Source: Maribellus sp. CM-23 (GTDB lineage: Bacteria > Bacteroidota > Bacteroidia > Bacteroidales > Prolixibacteraceae). From it: 64,000 nt of DNA. The DNA lies in the NCBI RefSeq assembly GCF_021354595.1, contig NZ_JADWYJ010000001.1:907446-971445 (forward strand), given 5' to 3'. Below are positions 43,192 through 52,600 of the stretch, one piece after another. The notes beneath the pieces were generated by a model. It was not told the DNA's origin. It did no database searches and saw nothing but the letters and a program-made list of their open reading frames with translations. The translations under genes and the position numbers were made by a program. Within the stretch, counting starts at the first letter, position 1; each line of letters begins with the position of its first letter.

Positions 43192-43995
43192 ATGAACCAC
43201 TTCAGCAACAATATCAAGCTTTTACGAAACCGGAAAAATCGCACGCAAAATGATGTGGCTTTAGCGCTTAATTTAAAACGCACCACCATTAATGCACTTG
43301 AGAATTCCATCAGCCAGCCAACGGTTCCGCAGCTACAGGCTTTTTCGAAATACTATGGCATTGCCATCGACACACTGATCAACATTGATCTGAACCGGCT
43401 TTCAGAATTGCAGTTCACCGATCTTCAAAATGGGTTTGATGTATTTATCCGCGGCACCAACCTCCGCGTCATCGCCACCACAGTTGATTCGTCGAACAAC
43501 GACAACATCGAGTTTGTAAACGAAAAGGCACAGGCCGGTTATGTAACCAGTTTTGCCGACCCTGAATACATTGGAAAACTGCCTGTTTTTCAGCTGCCGT
43601 TTTTGTCGAAAGAGAAAAAGTACCGGGCGTTTACCATTACCGGCGATTCCATGTTGCCCATTCCCAGCGGATCGGTAGTGATTGGTGAATTTGTCCAGGA
43701 TTTTATGGATGTTCGATCGGGACAAGCCTGTATTGTTGTTACCCGCGACGAAGGAATTGTTTTTAAAATGGTTGAAAATGAGATTACCGAAAAAAGATCA
43801 TTCGAAATGATTTCGCTGAATACGCAATTTGAACCGTACGAATTACCGGTAACCGAAGTAAAAGAAATATGGAAGTTCGTTTGCTACCTCAATACAGAGA
43901 TTCCGGAACCGGAGCCAGACTTGCATAAAACGATGAAACAGATAGAACAAATGCAAAACGACATCCGTAAACTGGCTTCAAAACTGAAGAATTAG
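43192..43995 (+). CDS. LexA-like XRE transcriptional regulator with S24 peptidase domain
   Basis: A 267-residue repressor. The N-terminal XRE helix-turn-helix is at about 5-60 (NDVALALNLKRTTINALENS). The C-terminal half is an S24 (LexA/UmuD) domain with all autocleavage features: an Ala115-Gly116 candidate scissile bond (EKAQAGYV), Ser153 in TGDSMLP and Lys192 in GIVFKMV, with LexA-like Ser-Lys spacing (39 residues). A C-terminal coiled coil follows. RecA-stimulated self-cleavage is therefore plausible. The TTG at 43171 lies over the -7 element and is rejected. An acetyltransferase gene begins directly after the stop. Confidence 0.93.
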   Translation: MNHFSNNIKLLRNRKNRTQNDVALALNLKRTTINALENSISQPTVPQLQAFSKYYGIAIDTLINIDLNRLSELQFTDLQNGFDVFIRGTNLRVIATTVDSSNNDNIEFVNEKAQAGYVTSFADPEYIGKLPVFQLPFLSKEKKYRAFTITGDSMLPIPSGSVVIGEFVQDFMDVRSGQACIVVTRDEGIVFKMVENEITEKRSFEMISLNTQFEPYELPVTEVKEIWKFVCYLNTEIPEPEPDLHKTMKQIEQMQNDIRKLASKLKN

Positions 43996-44433
43996 ATGAA
44001 ATTTCGCGAGATAGGCTTAATCGACATATCTGCCATTTTCAGCATTCGTTTGGCTACCGATGAAAACAAATTCACCTATGAAGAATTAGTACAACATGGT
44101 ATTTCCCATGAATCAGTGAGAAATAAACTGCTAACCACATGTAAAGGCTGGTTATGCGAAACAAATAATATGGAAGTCGGCTTTATAATTGCTGACAAAT
44201 CGAGCGGAGAAATTTGGCTTTTAGCAGTTTTGCCACAATACATCAATAAAAAAATAGGATCACAGCTTTTAAATATCGCTGAAAACTGGCTAATTTCTGA
44301 AGGTCATAAAAGATTATGGCTAATTACCGACCCAGATAAAAATCTTCGGGCCTATTCATTCTACCTTAAGAACGGATGGCTTGAAAGAAAAATTGAAAAT
44401 GGTATACTCTATATGGAGAAAGCAATAGATTGA
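43996..44433 (+). CDS. GNAT family N-acetyltransferase
   Basis: A 145-residue single-domain GNAT enzyme: EVGFIIADKSSGEIWLLAVLPQY, the acetyl-CoA loop INKKIGSQLLNIAE, and NLRAYSFYLKNGW at the C-terminus. The ATG directly abuts the stop of the XRE-S24 gene, so they are probably cotranscribed. Substrate unknown. Confidence 0.9.
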   Translation: MKFREIGLIDISAIFSIRLATDENKFTYEELVQHGISHESVRNKLLTTCKGWLCETNNMEVGFIIADKSSGEIWLLAVLPQYINKKIGSQLLNIAENWLISEGHKRLWLITDPDKNLRAYSFYLKNGWLERKIENGILYMEKAID

Positions 44434-44441
44434 GAGTTTTA

Positions 44442-45368
44442 TTAATTGTGGTTTTTCTCCATCAACTCAAACACCACACCTTCGCGCAGGGCAAAATCGG
44501 TTTGGACAATTTCCTGAATGCCGATTTCACGAACAAGGGTTTCGATCAGGATCACAGCCGGAACGATCAGGTCTACCCGCACATAATCCATTCCTTTTAA
44601 TTGCAGGCGTTCGGCACGGGTTGAAGCAATCAGTTGGTGATAGACAGCGTAAAAATCCTCCAGCGTTATTTCCTGTTTTATACGTTGTTTGCTTCCCGGG
44701 GCTACCTCGTCAATCATATCAACCACTGTATCAAAAGCCCCCGAGCAACCTACCAGCATTTTTACAGAATGCTCGCAACAATTTTGAATCGCCAGCACAT
44801 GCTGCGCTGCAAAATACTCCTGAAGCAATTTGATTTCCTGCTCCTGTATCGGGTCGGAAAGATCGAAACGGTTGATGATCCGTGCCATTCCGGTTGGCTG
44901 GCTTTCTTTCCAGATAATATCGGTATCGAGCGCCAGAATAAGTTCGTTGCTTCCTCCACCTATGTCCAGAATCACCGACGGATTGTCAAGGTTTTCAAAA
45001 GCCAGCAAAACGCCCTTAAAAATCAACTCCGCCTCTTTTTTCCCGCTAACAATTTTCACCAGCCAGCCACTCTCCTCTCCCAGCTCCTCCAAAAATTCAG
45101 CTTTGTTGGCGGCAGTGCGCACAGCCGACGTAGCGATCGCATAAACGTAATCAACGCCTCCCAGTTCCTGTATAATCGTCTTGTGTTTCCGAAACGAGTC
45201 AATCGTTCTCTCCGTTGCTGCCGGACTGATTTCATTGTCGCTAATTTTATCGTCGCCCAGTTTAACCAGTTGTTTGCTTTGGTGCAAAATCCTGAAACTC
45301 CCCTTCCGGATCTCCGCCACAAGTAAATTGCAGGTATTGGTTCCCAAGTCAACAACAGCAACGCGCAT
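44442..45368 (-). CDS. Ppx/GppA-family phosphatase (exopolyphosphatase-like)
   Basis: A 308-residue ASKHA-fold enzyme with the Ppx/GppA signatures AVVDLGTNTCNLLVAEI, YAIATSAVRTAANKAEFL, VILDIGGGSNELIL, and VGCSGAFDTVVDMI. It matches the short, HD-less form. Such enzymes hydrolyse inorganic polyphosphate and/or pppGpp; the choice cannot be made from sequence alone. It is convergent with the acetyltransferase gene. Confidence 0.92.
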   Translation of the reverse strand: MRVAVVDLGTNTCNLLVAEIRKGSFRILHQSKQLVKLGDDKISDNEISPAATERTIDSFRKHKTIIQELGGVDYVYAIATSAVRTAANKAEFLEELGEESGWLVKIVSGKKEAELIFKGVLLAFENLDNPSVILDIGGGSNELILALDTDIIWKESQPTGMARIINRFDLSDPIQEQEIKLLQEYFAAQHVLAIQNCCEHSVKMLVGCSGAFDTVVDMIDEVAPGSKQRIKQEITLEDFYAVYHQLIASTRAERLQLKGMDYVRVDLIVPAVILIETLVREIGIQEIVQTDFALREGVVFELMEKNHN

Positions 45369-45383
45369 AAAACTAATTTATCA

Positions 45384-45411
45384 CCCTAAGGGTTACAAAG
45401 TTCCCTTAGGG
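45384..45411 (+). repeat. REP-like palindrome, copy 1
   Basis: CCCTAAGGG (45384-45392) and CCCTTAGGG (45403-45411) form a 9-bp stem. The spacer is TTACAAAGTT. It lies 24 bp after the transposase stop. Confidence 0.75.
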
Positions 45412-45434
45412 TTTTGATTATTTGACAGAACAAA

Positions 45435-46031
45435 TTAACGAAGTTTATATTTCTCAGCAAATAGCTCATCTGCATTAGATTCATGATAAGCTTTAAAATT
45501 TTGTTTCGATTCAAACCACCTTAAAACACTTTCTCGTGCTATATCTGTTTTCTCAAGTGAGATTATTGCTTTGTAGGAAGAATATTTCCATTCTCCTGGA
45601 GAACTTGAGAAACCGTGTTTCACCGGATTGTTGTGAATATATACCATACACATTTGCAGGTATTGCTCCGAGTCAATCAACGCTCTGTTAATGGACTGAC
45701 AAAAAAGTCCTCCTCTTTTTCCACTTCTGTAATTTTTCTTTTTAGAAAAAGTATTCTGAACGCTTCCCCATTGGTGCGAAAAATAGCTGTTCTCATCTTT
45801 ATGCTTAAAATCAGATGGGATCTGAATCTCTCTGTTTCTTACTAAAAAATGAAAATGATTGGGCATTAAGCAGTAGGCATAAATTGTCGCTACCGGAGTA
45901 ATAAACTTTCGCACAAGTTCCAAAAAAGTTTTGTAGTCCCAGTCTGTAGAAAATAAATTATCTCTTCCCCGGGCATGGTTGTACACATGATAAAAGCATT
46001 CTGATTCAAATGGTGTACGAGTTGTTGACAT
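45435..46031 (-). CDS. REP-associated tyrosine transposase (RAYT), Y1_Tnp family
   Basis: A 198-residue HUH single-strand transposase of the IS200/Y1 superfamily. It has the metal-binding HUH motif in LMPNHFHFLVRN and a catalytic-tyrosine helix YLQMCMVYIHNNPVKHG, the diagnostic RAYT segment, plus WKYSSYKAI. RAYTs act on REP hairpins and are usually single-copy and domesticated. It is intact and is flanked by inverted REP-like palindromes. The expected REP target sequence is CCCTAAGGG-type here. Confidence 0.93.
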   Translation of the reverse strand: MSTTRTPFESECFYHVYNHARGRDNLFSTDWDYKTFLELVRKFITPVATIYAYCLMPNHFHFLVRNREIQIPSDFKHKDENSYFSHQWGSVQNTFSKKKNYRSGKRGGLFCQSINRALIDSEQYLQMCMVYIHNNPVKHGFSSSPGEWKYSSYKAIISLEKTDIARESVLRWFESKQNFKAYHESNADELFAEKYKLR

Positions 46032-46080
46032 TATAGAAAAAGTAGTTTAGATTTGGGCAACGAAAACATATACTTTAAAC

Positions 46081-46108
46081 CCCTAAGGGAACTTCGTAAC
46101 CCTTAGGG
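46081..46108 (-). repeat. REP-like palindrome, copy 2
   Basis: Inverted copy of the 45384-45411 element, spacer with one difference (CGTAA for TGTAA). It ends 10 bp before the queG ATG and so may affect queG expression. Confidence 0.75.
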
Positions 46109-46118
46109 ATAGAGAACG

Positions 46119-47051
46119 ATGAAATCCACACAAATATCTGATTTAATAAAAGAAAAAGCAAAATCGCTCGGACTTTCTGATTGCGCCATTGTTCCGGCCT
46201 CTTTTCTCGCGGAAGAAAAGACACACTTTGAATCCTGGCTTTCCAACCAAATGCACGGAGAGATGGGATACATGGCGCGAAATACGGAGAAGCGGCTCAA
46301 TCCGAAACTCTTGGTAGAGAACGCCAAAAGCATCATCGTTGTCCTCCAGAATTACTTTCCCGAAGAAACACAAGCCGATAAGGAAGCTCCGGTACTTTCG
46401 AAATATGCGTACGGTACCGACTATCATTTTGTGCTGAAAGACAAACTTCGTCAGCTATTGGAATTCATTCATACTGAAATTACTTCCTGTACAGGTCGTC
46501 CTTTTGTGGATTCGGCGCCGGTGTTGGAACGCGCCTGGGCCCGGAAAGCCGGCTTGGGTTGGATCGGCAAAAACAGCAACCTGATTTCGGTGCATCACGG
46601 AAGCTTCTTTTTTATCGGGGAACTGATCGTGGATATTGAACTTCCGTACGACAACCCCAAACCGGTAAGCGACCATTGCGGACGTTGCACCAAATGTGTT
46701 GACGCCTGCCCCACCAAAGCTATTGTAGCCAACCGGGTGGTGGATGCCCGCCGTTGCATTTCGTACCAAACCATTGAAGTAAAAGGCGAACTGGACGAAT
46801 CGCTGAAAGGCCAATTTGACAACCGTGTTTTTGGCTGCGACATTTGCCAGGATGTTTGTCCCTGGAACCTGAAATCGGAACCACACAACGAGGCTTCTTT
46901 TGCTCCTCATCCCAAATTACTTCAGCTAAATAAAGAAGATTGGGCAAATATGGAGCGACCGCTTTTCAATGAATTGTTTAAGAACTCCGCAGTAAAAAGA
47001 GCCGGTTTTAACGGACTGAAACGCAACCTGAAATTCCTTGGAAATGCCTAA
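46119..47051 (+). CDS. queG: Epoxyqueuosine reductase
   Basis: A 310-residue cobalamin-dependent iron-sulfur enzyme converting epoxyqueuosine to queuosine in tRNA. Motifs: FVDSAPVLERAWARKAGLGW, IGKNSNLISVHHGSFFFIGE, and two 4Fe-4S ferredoxin-type clusters CGRCTKCVDACPTKAI and CDICQDVCPWN. Length is somewhat shorter than the E. coli enzyme (no HEAT extension), as is common. It overlaps the downstream YdeI-like gene by 8 nt. Confidence 0.96.
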   Translation: MKSTQISDLIKEKAKSLGLSDCAIVPASFLAEEKTHFESWLSNQMHGEMGYMARNTEKRLNPKLLVENAKSIIVVLQNYFPEETQADKEAPVLSKYAYGTDYHFVLKDKLRQLLEFIHTEITSCTGRPFVDSAPVLERAWARKAGLGWIGKNSNLISVHHGSFFFIGELIVDIELPYDNPKPVSDHCGRCTKCVDACPTKAIVANRVVDARRCISYQTIEVKGELDESLKGQFDNRVFGCDICQDVCPWNLKSEPHNEASFAPHPKLLQLNKEDWANMERPLFNELFKNSAVKRAGFNGLKRNLKFLGNA

Positions 47052-47514
47052 AAAGTTCAGCTACAAAGCCATCCTGATAAAAGGCCCGATGAACGGCGTT
47101 TATGCCGAATTCCCTTTTGACAGCCGCCAGGAATTCGGCACCAGCAAACACATATGGAGCAAGGTTACCGTAGAAGGTAAAACCTATGAGATGAACCTGC
47201 TTCCCAATGGAAAAAACGGACATTGGCTTCATTTCAAAAAAGACATCCGCGACGTAATCAGTAAACAGGAGGGAGATACGGTTCACATTGAACTGGAACA
47301 AAACACAAAACCGCGTACAGTTGCCGTACCGGAGTATTTGCAGTGGTTGCTCGATAACGATCCGCAAATGGCCAGCTACTTCGAAAAGCTAACAATTTCG
47401 GCTAAAAAATTCTGGATAGCCCACATAGAAGACACCAAAAACGAAGACACGAAAGTGGAACGCATCAACCGCTTTTTTGAATTTCTTCACCAGCATTATG
47501 CCGGCAAGCTTTAA
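47044..47514 (+). CDS. YdeI/OmpD-associated family protein with DUF1905 domain
   Basis: A 156-residue cytoplasmic protein. DUF1905 covers residues about 1-95 (YAEFPFDSRQEFGTSKHIW, LLPNGKNGHWLHFKKDIRD) and a YdeI-like helical region follows (WLLDNDPQMASYFEKL, ERINRFFEFLHQ). Members are linked to bacteriocin or stress protection but not well defined. The ATG at 47044 overlaps queG by 8 nt, so it is coupled to it. Confidence 0.87.
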   Translation: MPKKFSYKAILIKGPMNGVYAEFPFDSRQEFGTSKHIWSKVTVEGKTYEMNLLPNGKNGHWLHFKKDIRDVISKQEGDTVHIELEQNTKPRTVAVPEYLQWLLDNDPQMASYFEKLTISAKKFWIAHIEDTKNEDTKVERINRFFEFLHQHYAGKL

Positions 47515-47564
47515 TTTTCATTGAATAATTCACTACTTTCGCTTATCAACTAAATCCGATCCAT

Positions 47565-49016
47565 ATGAAAATCATCAGTCTGATTGCCCTTTTGTCCCTC
47601 CTTTTTACAGCTTGTTCAATCCAATCTTCAAAAAAAGAGAATAAAAAATTGCCCAATTTCGTGGTGGTATTTATCGACGACATGGGATACGGTGATGTGG
47701 GATGTTATGGCGCCACGGGTTATACAACGCCTAATCTGGATAAAATGGCTGCCGGCGGTATGCGTTTTACCAATTTTTACGCCGCCCAACCGGTATGCAG
47801 CGCCTCGCGTGCCGGCATACTAACCGGCTGTTACCCCAACCGGATCGGTTTTTCGGGAGCATTGCGCCCCAACAGCGAAATTGGCATTAATCCTGACGAA
47901 ACAACGATAGCCGAACTGCTAAAAACCAAAGGATATGCAACCGGCATTTTTGGCAAGTGGCACCTTGGCGACCTTCCCAAATTTCTTCCCCTGCAACATG
48001 GTTTTGATGAATTTGTAGGTCTTCCTTACTCGAACGATATGTGGCCATTGGATGGCCTTGGCAATCCGCTGCCCGAAGGTCACCGCAAAAGAACATTCCC
48101 CGAACTTCCTGTTATAACAGGCAACGAAGTCAGCGAGCGGATAACAAGCCTTCAGGATCAGGACAAACTGACTACACTTTATACTGAAAAAGCAGTGGAT
48201 TTTATCAACCGCCACGCCGACGAACCGTTTTTCCTGTACCTCCCGCACTCAATGGGACACGTTCCGCTAGGTGTTTCCGAGAAATTCAGAGGAAAAAGTG
48301 AGCAGGGCAAATACGGCGATGTAATGATGGAAATTGACTGGAGTGTGGGCGAAATAGAAAAAGCGCTGCAGAACAACGGAATTGACGATAATACGGTTTT
48401 CATTTTTACCGCCGACAATGGCCCGTGGCTGAACTACGGAAATCATGCCGGATCGGCAGGCGGTTTGCGCGAAGGCAAAACCACCAGCTGGGAAGGCGGG
48501 CAACGTGTTCCCTTTATTATCAAGTGGCCCGGAAAAACACCGGCAGGAACCATTTGCAACAAACTCACCTGTGCCATTGACCTTCTTCCCAGTTTTGCAG
48601 AAATTGCCGGCGCCGGTTTACCTGAACAAAAAATTGACGGAACCAGCGTTGTTGAGCTATGGAAAGGGAATACAGAAGCCGAACCGCGCGAAACCATCCT
48701 TTTTTACTACGATACCAACAACCTGAATGCCGTACGAAAAGGCAACTGGAAGCTGGTTTTGCCACACACCTGGCGATCGTACCATACCACACCCGGACAA
48801 GACGGGCACAGTGGAGCACGTATAAAAATGACGGTGGAACAACCCGAGCTTTACAACATGATGCGCGACCCCGGGGAACAGTACAATGTAATTGAATCGC
48901 ACCCCGAAAAAGTGGCCGAATTGATGGAAATTGTTGAAGCTGCCCGTGCCGAATTGGGAGACCTGAACGTTGGCCTGGAAAAAGGAAGCGGTACACGCGA
49001 AATCGGAAAATCTTAA
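47565..49016 (+). CDS. Sulfatase (type I arylsulfatase family)
   Basis: A 483-residue exported sulfatase (lipobox-like LLFTACSIQ). It has PNFVVVFIDDMGYGDVGCYG (metal-binding aspartates), the formylglycine signature CSASRAGILTG with a modifiable Cys, and the catalytic-site strand IFTADNGPWLNYGNHAGSAG. It removes sulfate esters from sugars, proteoglycan-type or algal polysaccharides. An anaerobic sulfatase-maturing enzyme must be encoded elsewhere. It precedes the carbohydrate cluster, consistent with a marine sulfated-polysaccharide user. Confidence 0.94.
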   Translation: MKIISLIALLSLLFTACSIQSSKKENKKLPNFVVVFIDDMGYGDVGCYGATGYTTPNLDKMAAGGMRFTNFYAAQPVCSASRAGILTGCYPNRIGFSGALRPNSEIGINPDETTIAELLKTKGYATGIFGKWHLGDLPKFLPLQHGFDEFVGLPYSNDMWPLDGLGNPLPEGHRKRTFPELPVITGNEVSERITSLQDQDKLTTLYTEKAVDFINRHADEPFFLYLPHSMGHVPLGVSEKFRGKSEQGKYGDVMMEIDWSVGEIEKALQNNGIDDNTVFIFTADNGPWLNYGNHAGSAGGLREGKTTSWEGGQRVPFIIKWPGKTPAGTICNKLTCAIDLLPSFAEIAGAGLPEQKIDGTSVVELWKGNTEAEPRETILFYYDTNNLNAVRKGNWKLVLPHTWRSYHTTPGQDGHSGARIKMTVEQPELYNMMRDPGEQYNVIESHPEKVAELMEIVEAARAELGDLNVGLEKGSGTREIGKS

Positions 49017-49203
49017 GTGCGGATCTATTTTTTGGTGCATTGGGAGACAGAATAACATCAGCTCGTTCCAGGCCTAAATCATGATGAAATTGGCTCAATC
49101 CGATATCAATCTATTTTCAATCTACATCAATCACTAACAGAATAATTTATACAACATTTCGCCAATTATAAAACACTGAAATTCAACAACAAAAAAGTTC
49201 ACC

Positions 49204-49611
49204 ATGCCCACCTCAAAGACAATTTGCTTCCTTATTCTGACATTGGTCTTTTCCGGTTCGGTGCTGACTGCCAGCGCTCAAAAGACAGACAAGCCACCGT
49301 CAAAAACGGAGATGCGAACACTGGATTCGAAAGACGCCTCGGTTAAAATGAATGCAACAATCGGGAAAAACAAATCCCGAAAAGTCATTCGAATTAATGA
49401 CACGCCAGTTAATTTCCTAACCGACGACACCTTGATCCTCGTAAATGGTAAAAAGAAGGTAAAACTTGACAACATCGATCCTCAATGGATTAAAAGTGTC
49501 CAGGCATTTAAAAACGAAGATATTCCAAAGAGATACCGAAAGAAAGGTATAACCCGGCTTATAAAAGTCAAAATAAAAAAGCCCCTTTTTGCGAAGAAAA
49601 AGCATCGCTAA
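49204..49611 (+). CDS. Hypothetical exported basic protein
   Basis: A 135-residue protein with a signal peptide (cleaved after TASAQ). The mature part is very basic (about 28 Lys/Arg) with a beta-rich centre (DTPVNFLTDDTLILVNGKK, IDPQWIKSVQAFKNEDI). I recognise no family; it resembles TonB-plug-like small domains (IKSVQ...). It is convergent with the large GH2 gene and overlaps it by 4 bases. Confidence 0.7.
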   Translation: MPTSKTICFLILTLVFSGSVLTASAQKTDKPPSKTEMRTLDSKDASVKMNATIGKNKSRKVIRINDTPVNFLTDDTLILVNGKKKVKLDNIDPQWIKSVQAFKNEDIPKRYRKKGITRLIKVKIKKPLFAKKKHR

Positions 49612-52600
49612 AACGGAGTGATCGAAAGCTTGTAATTCCGGACGCCCGGCATCAGCCGGTACTTTTGCAATTGACGAATGGCTGTTCCGCCCACACCTGA
49701 CACTTCAAAATCCACATTCAGAATAGTATTGGGCGTCTCTTTCAATTGATAAGTGTACATGGCCCGCGAAAGGTTATCGGTGGAGTACTTGTGCAGGCTG
49801 AAATTTAGCCAATCACCGCCTTTGATCAGCAAACCTTTACCGTCCGCGTTTTCTACTTTTAGCCAGCGAACATCGCTTCGGTTGCCGTATTCCTGCGGAA
49901 TAATATAAGGCACGTACATCGAATCAGCAGTAGAATGATACCAGCTCACCTTTGCCCCGGTTTTGCGGTCGGGGTAATTCTCAAAAGGCCCGCGGCCATA
50001 ATATTCAACCGTACTAAATGCTTTTGGTAGTTCGAATTGCAAACCGATTTTGGGCAGTATATCCGGCATTGGCCCGTGCGGAATGATTTCCTGATCCAGA
50101 TCAATTTTCCCGCTGGCAGAGAAAGTCCAGGTTTCGTTTCGTTCAAAAGCAGAGAAAAAGCCACCCCGGTTTAATCGGCGATTGGCCGGAAGCGAAGAGT
50201 TCGAAAACACCTTCAGTTTCACCTTTACTTCCTTCTCATTCAACTGAATCACTTTCACTTCATCCACCTGCGTCACCAGATCGCGCATGCCCAGTGTCCG
50301 CAATTGGTTGTCAATGCTCCTTCCATAACCCGGCGTGCGGTTATCGCTGCTAAACATGTAACTTCCCCACGGATCCATATCGTTGGCAGTGGGCGCTCGC
50401 CAAACATTAAACACCGGCCCGCCTTCAAGGTATTCCGTTCCCTTAAATTGCAGTGAAGAAAGTTCTGCGGTGCTTTTATTTATCACATAACTGAAATCAG
50501 TTCCCGAAATCACAACCTTGTCTTTATCCTCTGAAAAGGAAACTTTCCGATCGTTGGGTTTTACTTCCACAAAAAACAAATCGGTCGGCACCTTGAATTG
50601 CTCCCAGCCGATTTCGTGCCCTTTCGTAGCCCAGCTTTGATCTTCCTTCAACACAAACGAAACAAGCATCAAGCACTCTTCACGCGAATCAATGCGTGGA
50701 CGACGATAATCAATCGTAACTTCAGCGGTATCTCCGGGAGCAGCTTCACATTCAAAAATTCCGCGTTGTGAAGGTTTTCCATCCACTCTTAGTTCCCATC
50801 TGCCTTCCAGATCTTTCAGGTTCTTAAACTGATGACGGTTGATCACCTGAATTCTTCCGGTCTCAATATCAACAGCTTCAATCTTCACCGGTTGACCCGC
50901 TTTTTTTATCTGATTGATCTCGGGCTGCGGAGTCCGGTCGGGCCAAACAATTCCATAGGTTCTGCCTCCCAAACCAACGGCATAAAACCAACCCGCCGTG
51001 GTGTCCTTTTCGAAATCGAGATGCAACACAGCGCCATCGGTTTGTTGCTCAATATTTCCAACCCGGACAGCCTGCGGAAATATTTTTACATCGTCGATCA
51101 CCATTTTTGAAAGACGTCCTGAATATTCGCCCTGATCCTGCGTTTCGGCTTCACGGCCAATACAAAGCGGGAAAGGGGTTGAACTTATATTTCCGCTAAA
51201 GGAACTGGATGTCACCTGTTTTTTATCAATATAGAGTTGCAGGCTCCGTCCGTCGTAAATACCCGCAATGTGGTGCCAGTTTCCGTAAAAATCACTGTTC
51301 ACTTTTGCTTTAGCAGAAACTCGTTTGCCACTTTGCAGGTAAAACTCCAGCGTTCGCGGATCTTCCATTCTGATTCCGTATCCATGCTCGCCTTTTGCAA
51401 TAAACGTATTGGGCTGTGGTATTTCGAAAGGTTTCACCCAAAAAGAAATGGAAAGTTGGTTTCCGGTGATATTGAGGCTTGGATCGCGGTAAAACTCCAC
51501 CCAGTCGTCGTGCCCCGAGAATTCGAGTCCCCAGCCATTTTTCCCCTCGGCAAACACAGGCCGCCCCATAATTTGCCCGTCATTTTTAGCATCTGAAAGA
51601 TCGCTCAGAATCCGGCGCGGTGTTTCAATTCCCGGGCTGATCCAGTCCCAAATGGCACCGCCTATCAGTCGTGGATATTTCCAGATGTATTCCCAGTATT
51701 CATCCATACCGCCCAAACCATTCCCAGTGGCTGCCAGGTATTCATCCATAAACGAAGCCCGCTGATCATTCTCGGGTAGTACTTTCCCTTCCGCCAGGTT
51801 TTTATAATCGATGGGGCTCCAGTAACGCGGCCCGACAATGTCCTCAAAAGGAATGTAAAACCAATTTCCGCCGTACATCCACGCCGGCCGGCTCGGATCG
51901 ATCGCTTTGCCCGTTTTAATCACTTCATGAATGTTTTCTCCTTTACCCGACTCATTTCCGGCACTCCAGACAATCACCGACGGATGATTGCGGTCGCGGT
52001 ACACCAGCTTGCGCGAACGGTCGCGGTACATTTCGGTCCATGCCGGATTTTCAGACAAATGAATATTGTTGTGCGCCTCGTCGCCCACTTCATCAAAAAT
52101 GTACATTCCCAGTTCGTCGGCCATCGCAAGGTATTCCGGGGTTGGCGGATAATGGCAGGTTCGCACACTATTGATGTTGTGCTGCTTCATTAAAATCAGG
52201 TCAGCTCTCAATGTTTCCAGCGGAACGGCCTGCCCGTATTTTGGATCGTGCATGTGGCTGTTCACACCGTTCAGTTTTACAGGAGCCCCGTTAACCGTCA
52301 AAATGTGATCCTTGTATTCTACTTCGCGAAAACCGATTTTTTGCGAAAGCGCTTCCAAGGTATTTCCGTCTTTGTCTTTCAGAATAACGAGTAACTGAAA
52401 AAGATGGGGAAACTCAGCCGACCACTTGGGCGGATCGACCACCAAGGTTGAGAGCATTACTTTTTTTGTGGAAGCAGAATCAACTGCCAGTGTTGTTTTT
52501 TGAATGCCTTCCGCAAGAATCGATCTTCCTTCATCGTCCAACACATTCATTTCCAAGCACACTTCTCTTTTTTCCGGCAGTTTGTTTGTCAGATCAACTT

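Larger units (their letters stand above)
45384..46108 (-). mobile_element. RAYT transposase bracketed by inverted REP-like palindromes
   Basis: The transposase gene is flanked by two copies of the same element in opposite orientation: CCCTAAGGG and CCCTTAGGG around a 10-nt spacer at 45384-45411 and again at 46081-46108. The shared sequence extends further (AAGTTCCCTTAGGGGTTT on one strand of each copy, one or two differences). Each copy can form a 9-bp hairpin. This is the expected arrangement of a REP-associated tyrosine transposase and its REP substrates. Confidence 0.75.
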
